Made by a program: the position numbers and the translations under genes. Source: Merdimonas faecis (lineage in GTDB: Bacteria; Bacillota; Clostridia; Lachnospirales; Lachnospiraceae). Taken from it: DNA of 64,000 bases. This document shows, in pieces, positions 25,693 to 33,980 of this stretch; position 1 is the first letter of the stretch; each line of letters begins with the position of its first letter. A model generated the notes under the pieces. It worked only from the letters and a program-made list of their open reading frames with translations. It had not been told where the DNA came from and made no database searches. The DNA is taken from positions 310,001 to 374,000 of the forward strand of contig NZ_MIEH01000018.1 of NCBI RefSeq assembly GCF_001754075.1, written 5' to 3'.

Positions 25693-26205
25693 TTACGGCA
25701 TGTGTCTCCTGATCAGGAAAATCCCAATGGCCGCCGTTATAAGGATCACCGGCGCTAATCTGGCGAACAGCCATTCAAATGCGTGAAAGGCCACTCCCAA
25801 AACGGCGGTTTCCGGGTCACTATAGTCCCATCCTAAGTAAGGACTATTTAATACTGCTAAAACTGCAAAAATTATCACAATAATTATGCATAATGAAATC
25901 AGCAGCCAATGAAGTATTTTCCGTCTTGTGATTTTTCTCTGTGCGAACTGCAGATTTATCATCTCCAGTTTTTCAGATAGTTCTTTTAAATCATCTGTTT
26001 TCGGCTCGATAATAGTTTCTCCAAGCAAAGTGCTTACGGGCGTTTCAAGTACTTCCGATATGGAAATCAGCATATCAGAATCGGGAACTGATAACCCGTG
26101 CTCCCATTTAGAGATTGTCTGACGTACAACATTCAGCTTAATAGCAAGTTCTTCCTGGGATAGTCCTTTTGATTTTCTGATTGATTTAATGTTTTCACTT
26201 AACAT
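25693..26205 (-). CDS. XRE-family regulator with C-terminal membrane segments
   Basis: A 170-residue protein. Residues 1-62 are a Cro/CI-type helix-turn-helix (LSQEELAIKLNVVRQTISKW). A short linker leads to two hydrophobic segments (about 98-120 and 148-168), so the DNA-binding domain is tied to the membrane. Such proteins are common local regulators in Clostridia. Upstream, around 26260, TTGCT-TGC-AGCAA is a small palindrome that could be its own operator. No obvious target gene is paired with it. Confidence 0.82.
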   Translation of the reverse strand: MLSENIKSIRKSKGLSQEELAIKLNVVRQTISKWEHGLSVPDSDMLISISEVLETPVSTLLGETIIEPKTDDLKELSEKLEMINLQFAQRKITRRKILHWLLISLCIIIVIIFAVLAVLNSPYLGWDYSDPETAVLGVAFHAFEWLFARLAPVILITAAIGIFLIRRHMP

Positions 26206-26296
26206 GCGGAATAACCTCCTCTGTCTGTTATTGCCATCATTGTACGGGGGGTCCGCTCATTGCTGCAAGCAACGCAGATTAACATTTTAACTTGTT

Positions 26297-27052
26297 TCAT
26301 CCAGTAAACTTTGAGGATAAATCCTTCGTTATGTCATTATATATTGAACTTCCATCAAGAATAGTTCCAAAGGTATCGACCCAGAACGGGATGTAACCAC
26401 ATCGACTTGCGACCATCTGTGAACCAATATTCGTTACAGAGGCAGAATAAAAAGGAATGATATTTCGTGCCAGCAATTCTTTGGTTAACCGCTTCACTAA
26501 ATAGGTCCCTAATCGGGCATTCCTATATTCTTCTCTTACATCTATCCCAATCTCCCACACTCCATTTATTGATGATTCCGCAGCTCCTGCTACTCCGATA
26601 ATTTTATTCTTATCCTTTGCAATACAGACAGCTTTCGTTGATGTAGAGCCATTTTCATGAAAGGCTAATGAATTTTCAAAACCTGTCACCCCGTCAAGTG
26701 ATAAAATATCTCTGTAAAAAAGACATTCGCACTCATATTTCAATGAATCTGACATATCATCTATACAGCCGTTATCAGGAACATAATGAATTGTCTGTCC
26801 ATAAACCAATGGAAGTTCAAAAATTTCATCCCTGTTCTTGTTTAATAAAAGTTCCTGCACTTTAGAATGTAAATCTTCTGATGTGCAAACCACAACGCAA
26901 TTTCTATAGGCTAGTATTTTAATATATGGCTGTTTTGCGTTGAAGTTAATAGAAAATACCGTTGATTTTCCGTTTAGTTCGTCTGAACTACAGCAAAATT
27001 CATTTATCAACAATTCTTCAGTTTTATTTTTAATCATTGTTTTTATATTCAT
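26297..27052 (-). CDS. GNAT-family acetyltransferase with N-terminal extension
   Basis: A 251-residue protein. The C-terminal half carries the acetyl-CoA binding motif of GNAT enzymes (EYRNARLGTYLVKRLTKELL, with R-x-x-x-x-G) and a following NIGSQMVASRCGYIPFW. The N-terminal ~110 residues form a separate domain with no clear identity. The substrate is unknown. I start at ATG 27052 rather than 27091, which lies inside the upstream oxidoreductase gene. The stop of that gene is 2 bp upstream, so the two are co-transcribed. Confidence 0.8.
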   Translation of the reverse strand: MNIKTMIKNKTEELLINEFCCSSDELNGKSTVFSINFNAKQPYIKILAYRNCVVVCTSEDLHSKVQELLLNKNRDEIFELPLVYGQTIHYVPDNGCIDDMSDSLKYECECLFYRDILSLDGVTGFENSLAFHENGSTSTKAVCIAKDKNKIIGVAGAAESSINGVWEIGIDVREEYRNARLGTYLVKRLTKELLARNIIPFYSASVTNIGSQMVASRCGYIPFWVDTFGTILDGSSIYNDITKDLSSKFTG

Positions 27053-27054
27053 TT

Positions 27055-28032
27055 CTACTGCTCTTTTTCCTGCGGATAAATAAGGCCCCACTGTTCGCGT
27101 AACTCATCCATAATCTTCATAACTTCAATGCTGTCGGCAAGAGGCATGGAACTGCTCTCTTTCTCCCCGGAACGGACAGCATTTATACATTCCAGCACTT
27201 CATATTCATATCCGCTGATCTGTTCTGGCACATCTATCCTCTTAAGAAGCCTGTCTTGTGTGTCATAAACAGAGATGCTCTGAGGATTATTAATGTTTTC
27301 TACAATAATGTAGCCTTTTTCGCCATAGAAAATGCCCTTTCGGTCTGACCTGCTGTAGATATCATGAGTCAGCACCGCCATACGTCCGCCGCGGTAAAAA
27401 ATAGTGATAGATTCCATTGCATCTACCCCTGTATCTGTCATACGGACAGACGACTCGATCCTTTCAATATCTGTTCCGAAATGCATCAGTGCAAAGTTAA
27501 GCCCATATACGCCGATATCCAAAAGCGCTCCCCCTGCCAGTTCGGGTCTCATGATGCGCTCTTTATGAGTGATAGGATAGGAAAGATTAGCCGTCAATAC
27601 AGAGATATCGCCGATGATCCCACTGTCGATAATTTCCTGGATCATATTCCTGGACGGCATATATCTTGTCCAGATCGCCTCAGCAACAAAGACCTGCTCC
27701 TGTTTCGCAAGCTCTTTGATCCGCTCGGCCTCCTCTGCATTCAGAGTAAATGCCTTCTCACACAGTACCGGTTTTTTATGCCGGATACACAGTTCCATAT
27801 TGTCGAAATGACAGGAATGAGGTGTTGCAATATAGATCAGCTCAACTTCTGGATCTTCACACAGTTTTTCGTAGCTCCCATAAGCCTTTTCAAATCCGTA
27901 TTCTCGCGCAAATTCTTCTGCGCGTTTTAAAGTACGCGAAGCTGCCGCATAACACTCAGTCTCTTCCATCTGTCTTAACGTATCGGCGAATGTCTCCGCC
28001 ATGGCTCCACAGCCTAAAATTCCTACTTTCAT
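27055..28032 (-). CDS. Gfo/Idh/MocA family oxidoreductase
   Basis: A 325-residue NAD(P)-dependent dehydrogenase. The Rossmann motif is GILGCGAMAETFADTL; EKAFTLNAEEAERI corresponds to the EKP motif with Ala replacing Pro; GGALLDIGVYGLNFALMHFG is the usual active-site helix region. It resembles the trans-dihydrodiol/glucose-fructose oxidoreductase branch, so the substrate is probably a sugar or cyclitol. The start has GGAGG upstream. Confidence 0.88.
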   Translation of the reverse strand: MKVGILGCGAMAETFADTLRQMEETECYAAASRTLKRAEEFAREYGFEKAYGSYEKLCEDPEVELIYIATPHSCHFDNMELCIRHKKPVLCEKAFTLNAEEAERIKELAKQEQVFVAEAIWTRYMPSRNMIQEIIDSGIIGDISVLTANLSYPITHKERIMRPELAGGALLDIGVYGLNFALMHFGTDIERIESSVRMTDTGVDAMESITIFYRGGRMAVLTHDIYSRSDRKGIFYGEKGYIIVENINNPQSISVYDTQDRLLKRIDVPEQISGYEYEVLECINAVRSGEKESSSMPLADSIEVMKIMDELREQWGLIYPQEKEQ

Positions 28033-28050
28033 AAAATCCTCCTAATCTAT

Positions 28051-28104
28051 TTATGTTTCTTTTTTGCTTTTTCTCTCTCGAATATCGTAATCGCAAATCT
28101 TCAT
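28051..28104 (-). other. Possible 17-codon small ORF with good ribosome-binding site
   Basis: GGAGGG lies 9 nt before an ATG encoding MKICDYDIRERKSKKET and a stop, between the Imm74-like gene and the Gfo/Idh gene. It could be a truncated gene start or a short coupled peptide. There is no homology evidence. Confidence 0.25.
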
Positions 28105-28127
28105 TTTGGTCAACCCTCCTGTCACTT

Positions 28128-28829
28128 TCATATCTTTGTAATGATTTTATCCGGATCGGTATGCCGCAGAAAATATGCGTCCATATCCTCGATTCCAGTC
28201 ATATTGTCATTTAATGACACATGTCTGGTTTCTGTATAAATTGTGACCTTTTTTATCATCTCCCAACCGGAATCTGTCTTCGTCTTCCGGATGATCCTGG
28301 TCACTTCATCCGCAGAGAAGGTATATTTTCTTCCTGCTGTGGGTCTGACAGTTACAATGGCGCCTTCAGCAGTTACCCGGAACCTCCATATCTGAAATGC
28401 CCAGACAAGAAACGGGCTGGCAAGCAGAACAGATACACTGGCAGATACTATAGAAAACATCAGACTTACAAGATCCAGCACTGTAATCAGCACCACCGGG
28501 AAAACAAGGGTGAAAACTGCCACGGCTACAATAACAAGATAGGACTTTGACCAGTATACTTCCGTTTTCAGTCCCAGTTCTGTTTCAAACAGGACTTTAC
28601 CGTCATCATCAAAAAAGAGTACTTTTTCACCGCAGTTCTTTCCATAGCGGGTAGCCTGATAGATCAGATCAAGCCTGTCCTGATCCGTTGCCTTTCCCGC
28701 ATGTCGGATCCACCGGACAGAATCGGCGTATGCATAAAAGCTTCCAAGGCAGACTTCCCCGTCAAACCTTGCAATGTTTCCGTTATCATCTTCGACCTGC
28801 ACGTATCCCTTTGTCCCTGTAACTTTCAC
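28128..28829 (-). CDS. Membrane protein with Imm74-like N-terminal domain
   Basis: A 233-residue protein when started at GTG 28829, which has GGGGGG 8 nt upstream and coincides with the start of similarity; a longer frame to 28895 exists. Residues 1-85 (VKVTGTKGYVQVEDDNG, then FYAYADSVRWIRHAG, then KVLFETEL) look like the Imm74 immunity-protein domain. Two membrane helices (about 97-145) follow, then a PH-like beta domain. An immunity domain fused to membrane and PH parts is unusual. No toxin gene is adjacent, so an immunity role is inference. Confidence 0.55.
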   Translation of the reverse strand: MKVTGTKGYVQVEDDNGNIARFDGEVCLGSFYAYADSVRWIRHAGKATDQDRLDLIYQATRYGKNCGEKVLFFDDDGKVLFETELGLKTEVYWSKSYLVIVAVAVFTLVFPVVLITVLDLVSLMFSIVSASVSVLLASPFLVWAFQIWRFRVTAEGAIVTVRPTAGRKYTFSADEVTRIIRKTKTDSGWEMIKKVTIYTETRHVSLNDNMTGIEDMDAYFLRHTDPDKIITKI

Positions 28830-28857
28830 CTTATAGTCCCCCCTTGGGTGATTTCTC

Positions 28858-29178
28858 CTAGCATTCCAGCCTGGAGCACTCACTTGACCATCCAAATTCT
28901 TTCTTTAATTTCATATATGAAGGTTTGCTGGAAAAGAAATCCCTTCTGCGTGCAATCATTTCCCATACCATTTTGTATGCACTGTCTTCAGACTTCAGTT
29001 CGGGGCAAAGATGTTGAATACAGTGATTGTAGAATTCTTCACGCCATCCGATATACAGTTCTCCTGCATAAAAGGAAGCTTTAAGTCTCTGTAGAAAACG
29101 ATCAAAATATTCTTTCCCCTCTTCAAAATCTCTTTTCAGAAAACAGAGCAGAGCCAATTCATATACTTCCCAGAACAC
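28858..29178 (-). pseudogene. Truncated hypothetical protein, possibly immunity-related
   Basis: An open frame of 106 codons (GTG 29178; an in-frame TAA lies just upstream and no ribosome-binding site is visible). The sequence LALLCFLKRDFEEGKEYFDR, then FYNHCIQHLCPEL, then ARRRDFFSSKPSYMKLKKEF, is helical and looks like the C-terminal half of a longer clostridial protein of unknown function. It abuts the SUKH fragment, which suggests a deletion or recombination joint near 29180. Confidence 0.45.
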
Positions 29179-29179
29179 G

Positions 29180-29267
29180 CTGTTTTATTGACAGGAATAC
29201 CTCCGTTATGTTGCTTCGTCAAACAAATATAAGAGGCTGGTAACTTATAACCTAATTCCTGTTCAAC
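29180..29267 (-). pseudogene. Fragment of a SUKH (SMI1/KNR4) immunity protein
   Basis: In a frame different from the next ORF the bases encode VEQELGYKLPASYICLTKQH then NGGIPVNKT. This is the core of the SMI1/KNR4-SUKH family (xELGYKLPxSYI...NGGxP). Both ends are missing: upstream runs into the GNAT gene and downstream the frame changes at about 29180. SUKH proteins neutralise polymorphic toxins, so this is a relic of an immunity gene. Confidence 0.6.
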
Positions 29268-29302
29268 ACTGGCGCACCTCTTACTCCTTCGCAAATGATA
29301 AT

Positions 29303-29755
29303 TTATCTGTGAATATACATTCTTGTCATATCAGGCTCATTGTCCCCTTGAACCATACACAAAAATTCCCAGCCGTATCTTTCATAAAAACTCTCATGAT
29401 CTGTAATCAAATAGATAGGAGTAATTCCTTTAGACTTCATATCTTTTACAACTATATCCAGCAGTTGTCCCGCGATCCCTTGGCAACGATATTCCTTTTC
29501 CGTATATACCGCACATACATTTGGTTTAAGGTCCTTCCTGTCATGAAAATCATTTTCAATCACGCCAAGACCGCCTACAATGCACTCGCTGTTTAAACAA
29601 AGATACCAACCGTATTCTGTTTCATAATTGAGATAGGCTTCCATACACTCAAGATATGCCTCTTGCGGCACTTTCCATTTGTCATGAAACCATGCAGCCG
29701 CTTTTTCTTTTAATTCCGGCTTTTGTCTTAAAGTAACGTAGGTATATTCTTTCAT
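29303..29755 (-). CDS. GNAT-family N-acetyltransferase
   Basis: A 150-residue single-domain GNAT enzyme. The acetyl-CoA loop is EKEYRCQGIAGQLLDIVV (Q-x-x-G-x-A/G) and the C-terminal part YLITDHESFYERYGWEFLCM is typical of the aminoglycoside- or small-amine-acetylating branch. The substrate is unknown. It lies in the accessory region next to immunity-gene relics. Confidence 0.85.
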   Translation of the reverse strand: MKEYTYVTLRQKPELKEKAAAWFHDKWKVPQEAYLECMEAYLNYETEYGWYLCLNSECIVGGLGVIENDFHDRKDLKPNVCAVYTEKEYRCQGIAGQLLDIVVKDMKSKGITPIYLITDHESFYERYGWEFLCMVQGDNEPDMTRMYIHR

Positions 29756-29777
29756 AGTGTCCTCCGTAAACCAGGAT

Positions 29778-30056
29778 TTATCGCTTCTTTACAAGCCAAT
29801 TATCATTTTGTGTTCTTCTTTCTGCATAATAACCACATGGCATGTCTTTAAGAACACCGACAGAATTGTCTAAATCGAACACTTCTTTTAGAGATACCAC
29901 TCTCGCTTCATCTGTATCATGCCTTGAGCCACACAAAAATTGCCACATTCCATCATCTTCATCATGTGATACATATAAAATGGGTTCGTTATCGTCTATA
30001 ATATGGTAGCAGATTATCGTGGCTGTATTAGGTGCATCATAAAAAGGAAAATCCAT
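29778..30056 (-). CDS. Small DUF2185-like protein (possible immunity protein)
   Basis: A 92-residue acidic protein. ILYVSHDEDDGMWQFLCG, then DEARVVSLKEVFDLD, then DMPCGYYAERRTQNDNW follow the layout of DUF2185/Imm-type proteins (exposed acidic loop, WxF, central VSLxEI). The assignment is by pattern and is tentative. The start is ATG 30056, with GGAG 8 nt upstream; the longer reading begins with TTG inside the ribosome-binding region. Confidence 0.5.
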   Translation of the reverse strand: MDFPFYDAPNTATIICYHIIDDNEPILYVSHDEDDGMWQFLCGSRHDTDEARVVSLKEVFDLDNSVGVLKDMPCGYYAERRTQNDNWLVKKR

Positions 30057-30085
30057 ATGAAACGCTCCTTTCAAATCATGATTTT

Positions 30086-30200
30086 TTAACTAATATGTGC
30101 TTCTATTTTTATTCCGTACTGTCCAATCTGGTCCTGAACGGTATTCAAAAAATGCTCACAATTCTCTGTTATATCATACTTAAAATGTTATCTATTGCCA
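30086..30200 (-). pseudogene. Frameshifted small gene coupled to the MATE gene
   Basis: AGGAGGAAAGGAAA precedes an ATG (30200) overlapping the MATE stop. The frame encodes MAIDNILSMI and stops. A frame one base off continues as KYDITENCEHFLNTVQDQIG, then QYGIKIEAHIS and a stop at 30086. One missing A in TTTTAAG would restore a ~37-residue protein. Family unknown. Confidence 0.45.
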
Positions 30201-31616
30201 TTTTCCTTTCCTCCTGATCAAATTCCAATCTACTGTCCGGTCTTTTTTATTACCATTCTTTTTCTCTCCGTACTTTTTAAAGATATGCCTCAGCATCACA
30301 ACAGCACAGATGCTCAAGATCAGTTCCGCCACAAACTGCGCATAGGCAAGTCCGTAGAGCGGGAACAGCCGGTTCAGTACGATCAAAGCAGGGATCTCCA
30401 GTACGACTTTTCTCATAATCGCAAATATAAGCGCGTACCTACCAAGTCCCAATGCCTGGAACACACCGACTGCCAGAAAATCAATACTTAAGAATACAAT
30501 ACCCAGACAGAACCCTCTCAGGAACGCCGATCCGTACTCTATGATCGTCTCATTTTTCATAAACAGGCCGATGAGTGCATCCGCTCCTGCGTAATATCCG
30601 ATCGTCACCACCGCCAGTACCGGCACGATAAGTTTCAGGGCAAACATGATCGTATCCTTCATTCTCCTGATCCGCCCCGCGGCAAATGTATAACTTACCA
30701 GAGGCATGATTCCCTGCGAGAAACCGAGTGCCACCTGCATCGGGACCATGTAGACTTTGTACGCAATCCCCATTGCTGCGACCGCGTCTGCGCCGTAGAC
30801 AGACGTAAAGTTATTGAGTATCGTCATGCCCGTCACATTCAGGAGATTCTGGATCGACGCCGGAATACCGACACCGCACACTTCAATAATAATCCTCTTT
30901 TTCAGACGGAACTTTCTCGGATCGATACAGACAAATGTATTTCCCCTCTTCACATAGAGAAGTACGAAGAAATACAGGCACGCCATACAGTTAGAAAGGA
31001 ATGTGGCAAGGCCTGCGCCTGCCGCTCCCATGTTCAGCCCCCACGGAAGTATGAAGACCGGGTCTAAGATAATATTGAGGAAACAGCCACTCATCGTCCC
31101 GATGCTGGCATGCATCGCCGCACCCTCGGAACGCACCAGATAAGCCATGACCACATTGAGGATGGCAGGCGCAGCCCCCAGATATACTGCCCAGAACATA
31201 TATCCCTGCGTTGCCGACCAGGTCGTCTTATCTGCCCCGATAAGCGTCAGAAGCGGGCTGTTCAGCAGACCGCACAGTAGTCCGAAGATAACGCCGCTTA
31301 TAAGAGAACAATAAAAGCCAAAAGCCGAGCTCTCCGACACCGTCTTATAGTCTTTTCTTCCCAGTGCCCGGCTCATCATACTGGATGTGCCTACACCGAA
31401 GAGATTATTTACCGCATTAAATGCCAGCAGCACCGGCGAGGCAAGAGATACCGCCGCATTCTCCACCGGATCATTCATCATTCCTACAAAATAGGTGTCC
31501 GCCATGTTGTAAAGCACCATGACAAGAGAGCTGAAGATCATCGGAACAGCAAGCTTTGCCACCGCCCTGGGAATGGGAGCTCTCTCGAACAACTGTATCT
31601 TTTCATTTTCGTGCAT
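30192..31616 (-). CDS. MATE family efflux transporter
   Basis: A 474-residue protein with 12 membrane helices and two-fold repeat architecture. The N-terminus (IPRAVAKLAVPMIFSSLVMV, then YNMADTYFVGMM) is classic for MatE-domain multidrug/sodium antiporters of the DinF/NorM type. It probably exports cationic drugs or toxins using Na+ or H+; substrates cannot be inferred. Its leader contains a nearly perfect inverted repeat (31643-31668) that could bind a regulator. Confidence 0.9.
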   Translation of the reverse strand: MHENEKIQLFERAPIPRAVAKLAVPMIFSSLVMVLYNMADTYFVGMMNDPVENAAVSLASPVLLAFNAVNNLFGVGTSSMMSRALGRKDYKTVSESSAFGFYCSLISGVIFGLLCGLLNSPLLTLIGADKTTWSATQGYMFWAVYLGAAPAILNVVMAYLVRSEGAAMHASIGTMSGCFLNIILDPVFILPWGLNMGAAGAGLATFLSNCMACLYFFVLLYVKRGNTFVCIDPRKFRLKKRIIIEVCGVGIPASIQNLLNVTGMTILNNFTSVYGADAVAAMGIAYKVYMVPMQVALGFSQGIMPLVSYTFAAGRIRRMKDTIMFALKLIVPVLAVVTIGYYAGADALIGLFMKNETIIEYGSAFLRGFCLGIVFLSIDFLAVGVFQALGLGRYALIFAIMRKVVLEIPALIVLNRLFPLYGLAYAQFVAELILSICAVVMLRHIFKKYGEKKNGNKKDRTVDWNLIRRKGKWQ

Positions 31617-31642
31617 TACGGTATCTTCTCCTTAGTAAAACT

Positions 31643-31668
31643 AGCATACTGCATTTATACAGTACGCT
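31643..31668 (-). promoter_or_regulatory. Inverted repeat upstream of the MATE gene (possible operator)
   Basis: AGCATACTG (31643-31651) and CAGTACGCT (31660-31668) are inverted copies with one mismatch around an 8-bp AT-rich centre. On the minus strand the centre is TATAAATG, so the repeat may cover a -10 element. It lies about 30 bp upstream of the gene. Confidence 0.45.
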
Positions 31669-31759
31669 GTTATCTTTTTATGACCGGAATCCAGATTTCA
31701 CTGTATGCATAGATGTCATTTTTTGTTGGTGAAATCTTTTCTCTCATGGATACATCAAA

Positions 31760-32341
31760 TTATCTTCGTGTATAAATTAAATCTATCATACCATTATAAT
31801 TTTGCGTATGAAGCAATTTTAATTTAATTTCATCTGTTCCATTTTCAAAAAGCCGGATACCAGAACCTAAAATGGTTGGAATTACAGTAATATAGTAAAT
31901 ATCAATCAAATTCTCGTTTACTAACTGCTGAACAATATCAGCTCCACCGCAAACCCATATTCCTTTTCCGCCTTGTTCCTTTAGTTTTTTTATTAAATCA
32001 CCAGGATTTTCGTTGGCAAAGATAATTTTGTCAGAAGAAACGTTCTCTTCACGCGTAATCACATAAGTTATAAAATCGTCATATACCCACACATCCGGAG
32101 AAAGCTCGGTGATAAGTTGATGATACGTGTTTCGTCCCATTAAGATTGTATCTATATCCTTTACAAATTCAGAATAAGAATCAATATTTTCACTGTCATC
32201 ACCCTGCCCCGTCAGCCAACTGACACCGCCTTTGCTGTCCGCAATATATCCATCAAGGCTCATCGCAATAAATAAACTGACTTTTTTCACTCTCTCCAAA
32301 TAATTGATTGCCTTATCAGAAAATCTTTGATCATGGTTCAT
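31760..32341 (-). CDS. Dihydrofolate reductase family protein (RibD C-terminal type)
   Basis: A 193-residue protein of the RibD_C/DHFR superfamily: VSLFIAMSLDGYIADSKGGV, ILMGRNTYHQL and KGIWVCGGADIVQQLV, then LIDIYYITVIPTILGSGIRL. The family reduces pteridine- or pyrimidine-like substrates with NADPH and is often acquired horizontally; it is not a true FolA. The gene is visibly AT-richer than the core genes. GGAT-type ribosome binding precedes ATG 32341. Confidence 0.82.
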   Translation of the reverse strand: MNHDQRFSDKAINYLERVKKVSLFIAMSLDGYIADSKGGVSWLTGQGDDSENIDSYSEFVKDIDTILMGRNTYHQLITELSPDVWVYDDFITYVITREENVSSDKIIFANENPGDLIKKLKEQGGKGIWVCGGADIVQQLVNENLIDIYYITVIPTILGSGIRLFENGTDEIKLKLLHTQNYNGMIDLIYTRR

Positions 32342-32394
32342 TTCATATCATCCTTCACAAAATTCTTTTTTTGTCTAGTTTATGAAATATGAAT

Positions 32395-32676
32395 TTATCG
32401 CATACAGGCATTGACAAATTTCATGGGTACGCCCATACGTTCTGCTACTTGTTCTGGTGTCATTCCACTATTAAAAAAACGCTTGCATACTATTTTCATG
32501 TTCTCACCAACTTCGATAATATGTTTATCTGGATCATAGAAACGAACAACACGCTGTCCCCATGAATGTTCTACAATCGGGTGGACATATTCAACATCAC
32601 ATTCTTTCAGTTTATCAGCAAATTCATCAAAATTATCTTCTTCAAAGTGAAAGTTAAAACTCATACCTTGTTCCAT
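32395..32676 (-). pseudogene. C-terminal half of a glyoxalase/VOC protein
   Basis: 93 codons matching only the second half of a VOC-fold protein: NFDEFADKLKECDVEYVHPI, WGQRVVRFYDPDKHIIEVGE, then the clostridial tail MTPEQVAERMGVPMKFV. The first beta-alpha-beta module with its metal ligand is missing. The fragment begins inside the 3' end of the PNPOx gene (22-bp overlap), so a deletion probably joined the two. Metal-dependent catalysis is unlikely for the fragment alone. Confidence 0.7.
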
Positions 32677-33070
32677 GTGAAAGTAACAGTCCGTCAGTTA
32701 ATTCTACGCATAGAATTATAGTATTCTCATCATTGAAATTATTATGTCCATTGTCGATCCACTCAGAAAATACTTTTTTTAATTTCTCGGCAATCCAACG
32801 ATTTTCCTCTTTCCCGAAATATCCCAAATTGATACTCTTTCCATGTGCTGTGAGCCATTCACCAGCTATTGCAACAGTAGAGTTGCTTTCTATATGCTTC
32901 ATTTTATTTGAAAGTGCATATGTAATAATATAAAATGCACCATTCTCATAATAAGCATTTACATAACGTACAAAAGGCACCTCATTCTCTACTGTTGCCA
33001 ATGCAATAATGGTATCTTTTCCAAATCGTTCCGACATTATTTTTTCAGCATCTTCACTTAGTTTTTTCAC
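32654..33070 (-). CDS. Pyridoxamine 5'-phosphate oxidase family protein
   Basis: A 138-residue split-barrel flavin-binding protein: IALATVENEVPFVRYVNAYY, then FYIITYALSNKMKHIESN, then AIAGEWLTAHGKSINLG. The family includes FMN- or F420-dependent reductases and oxidases; this short form is of unknown specificity. The end (LLSHGTRYEF, stop) is shorter than usual and runs straight into the VOC fragment, so its last residues may have been lost at the joint. Confidence 0.8.
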   Translation of the reverse strand: MKKLSEDAEKIMSERFGKDTIIALATVENEVPFVRYVNAYYENGAFYIITYALSNKMKHIESNSTVAIAGEWLTAHGKSINLGYFGKEENRWIAEKLKKVFSEWIDNGHNNFNDENTIILCVELTDGLLLSHGTRYEF

Positions 33071-33102
33071 AAAGTCATCTCCCTTAGAAATTAGGATTTT
33101 CT

Positions 33103-33798
33103 TTAGGTATTCTTCCTTAGAATCGAATTTTGACTGCCTAGATTATACGGACAAATGTCTCTACACTTATGACAAGCAATTCTCCAAACCTGCTCTTCTT
33201 CATCATCTCCAAATGCAAAATCCCAACAGGATTGCTGTTTTATTTCTGGATTTTCTAAAGCATTTACAGGACAAATATCAACACATAAGTTACAATTATT
33301 ACAAAGGGGTTCTTTCATTTTATCAGGCTCAAGATTCTGTTCGCATAACACTGCTCCTAACCAGACCATACTTCCAAACTCTGGCGTTATTAACAAAGAA
33401 TGCCTCCCTATTGTTCCCAAACCCGCCGCTTGAGCTATATGTTTTTGCGAAACAATAGAACGCCATCTGTTAGTATTTTTATCCCATTGGCTTTCATTTG
33501 TAGGAATAGGAACACATACTATCTGGTTCTTTTCCATTTCAATACAAAAATCCAGAGCTATCGCATCCATTTTTGCCGTAATAGAATTTCTTACCCTTGT
33601 ATATGGAATATTAGACTTACAATTAAGTGTTCCTACTGGAAATCTGCAACCAAAAGAAATTACCGATTTGCAAGTCGGAAGTACATCTAAAGGATGATAG
33701 CCTTTCGGTGCATTATCAAACCTATCTATACTTGCTATACCACACAAATCTGCACCTAACGCAAACATTATTTCCTTTATCCTTTTACTATCCAACAT
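33103..33798 (-). CDS. QueG-like protein with two 4Fe-4S centres
   Basis: A 231-residue protein related to epoxyqueuosine reductase but much shorter. N-terminal LGADLCGIASIDRFDNAPKG and HIAQAAGLGTIGRHSLLITP fit the family; two ferredoxin sets follow, CNNCNLCVDICPVNA and ACHKCRDICPYN. QueG proper needs cobalamin and about 330-380 residues, so this is a reduced paralogue of unknown substrate. It is transcribed from repeat module B, which lies directly upstream. Confidence 0.8.
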   Translation of the reverse strand: MLDSKRIKEIMFALGADLCGIASIDRFDNAPKGYHPLDVLPTCKSVISFGCRFPVGTLNCKSNIPYTRVRNSITAKMDAIALDFCIEMEKNQIVCVPIPTNESQWDKNTNRWRSIVSQKHIAQAAGLGTIGRHSLLITPEFGSMVWLGAVLCEQNLEPDKMKEPLCNNCNLCVDICPVNALENPEIKQQSCWDFAFGDDEEEQVWRIACHKCRDICPYNLGSQNSILRKNT

Positions 33799-33845
33799 AC
33801 AATATCTCCTCCGTAAATTCCAATCTGTCAGCCTAGTTTTACTTC

Positions 33846-33924
33846 ATTATACCATTCGTTTATTTCCCTGTCATTGTCTTTCTTATCCATACGAAAAGGA
33901 GCGTAACATCATCTGCCCACTCCC
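33846..33924 (-). repeat. Terminator-promoter module, copy B
   Basis: In the minus direction GGGAGTGGGCAGATGATGTT leads to CTCCTTTTC, then AAGAAAGACAATGACAGGGA, with ATGACA as -35 (33869-33874), 17 bp, and TATAAT (33846-33851) followed by GAAG. The homology to copy C runs on through the leader (TGACAGATTGGAATTTACG against CGACAGATTGAAATTTGTG) to the ribosome-binding site of the QueG-like gene. Confidence 0.85.
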
Positions 33925-33980
33925 TTCTAAATACTCCACATGATTCATTACTTCACACCAAATCACACCCAAATGCGAAA

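Noticed and set aside
28051-28104. Leader peptide controlling the Gfo/Idh gene by attenuation
   Set aside because: The 17-codon frame has no run of a single amino-acid codon and lies downstream of the Gfo/Idh start in the opposite sense of what attenuation needs.
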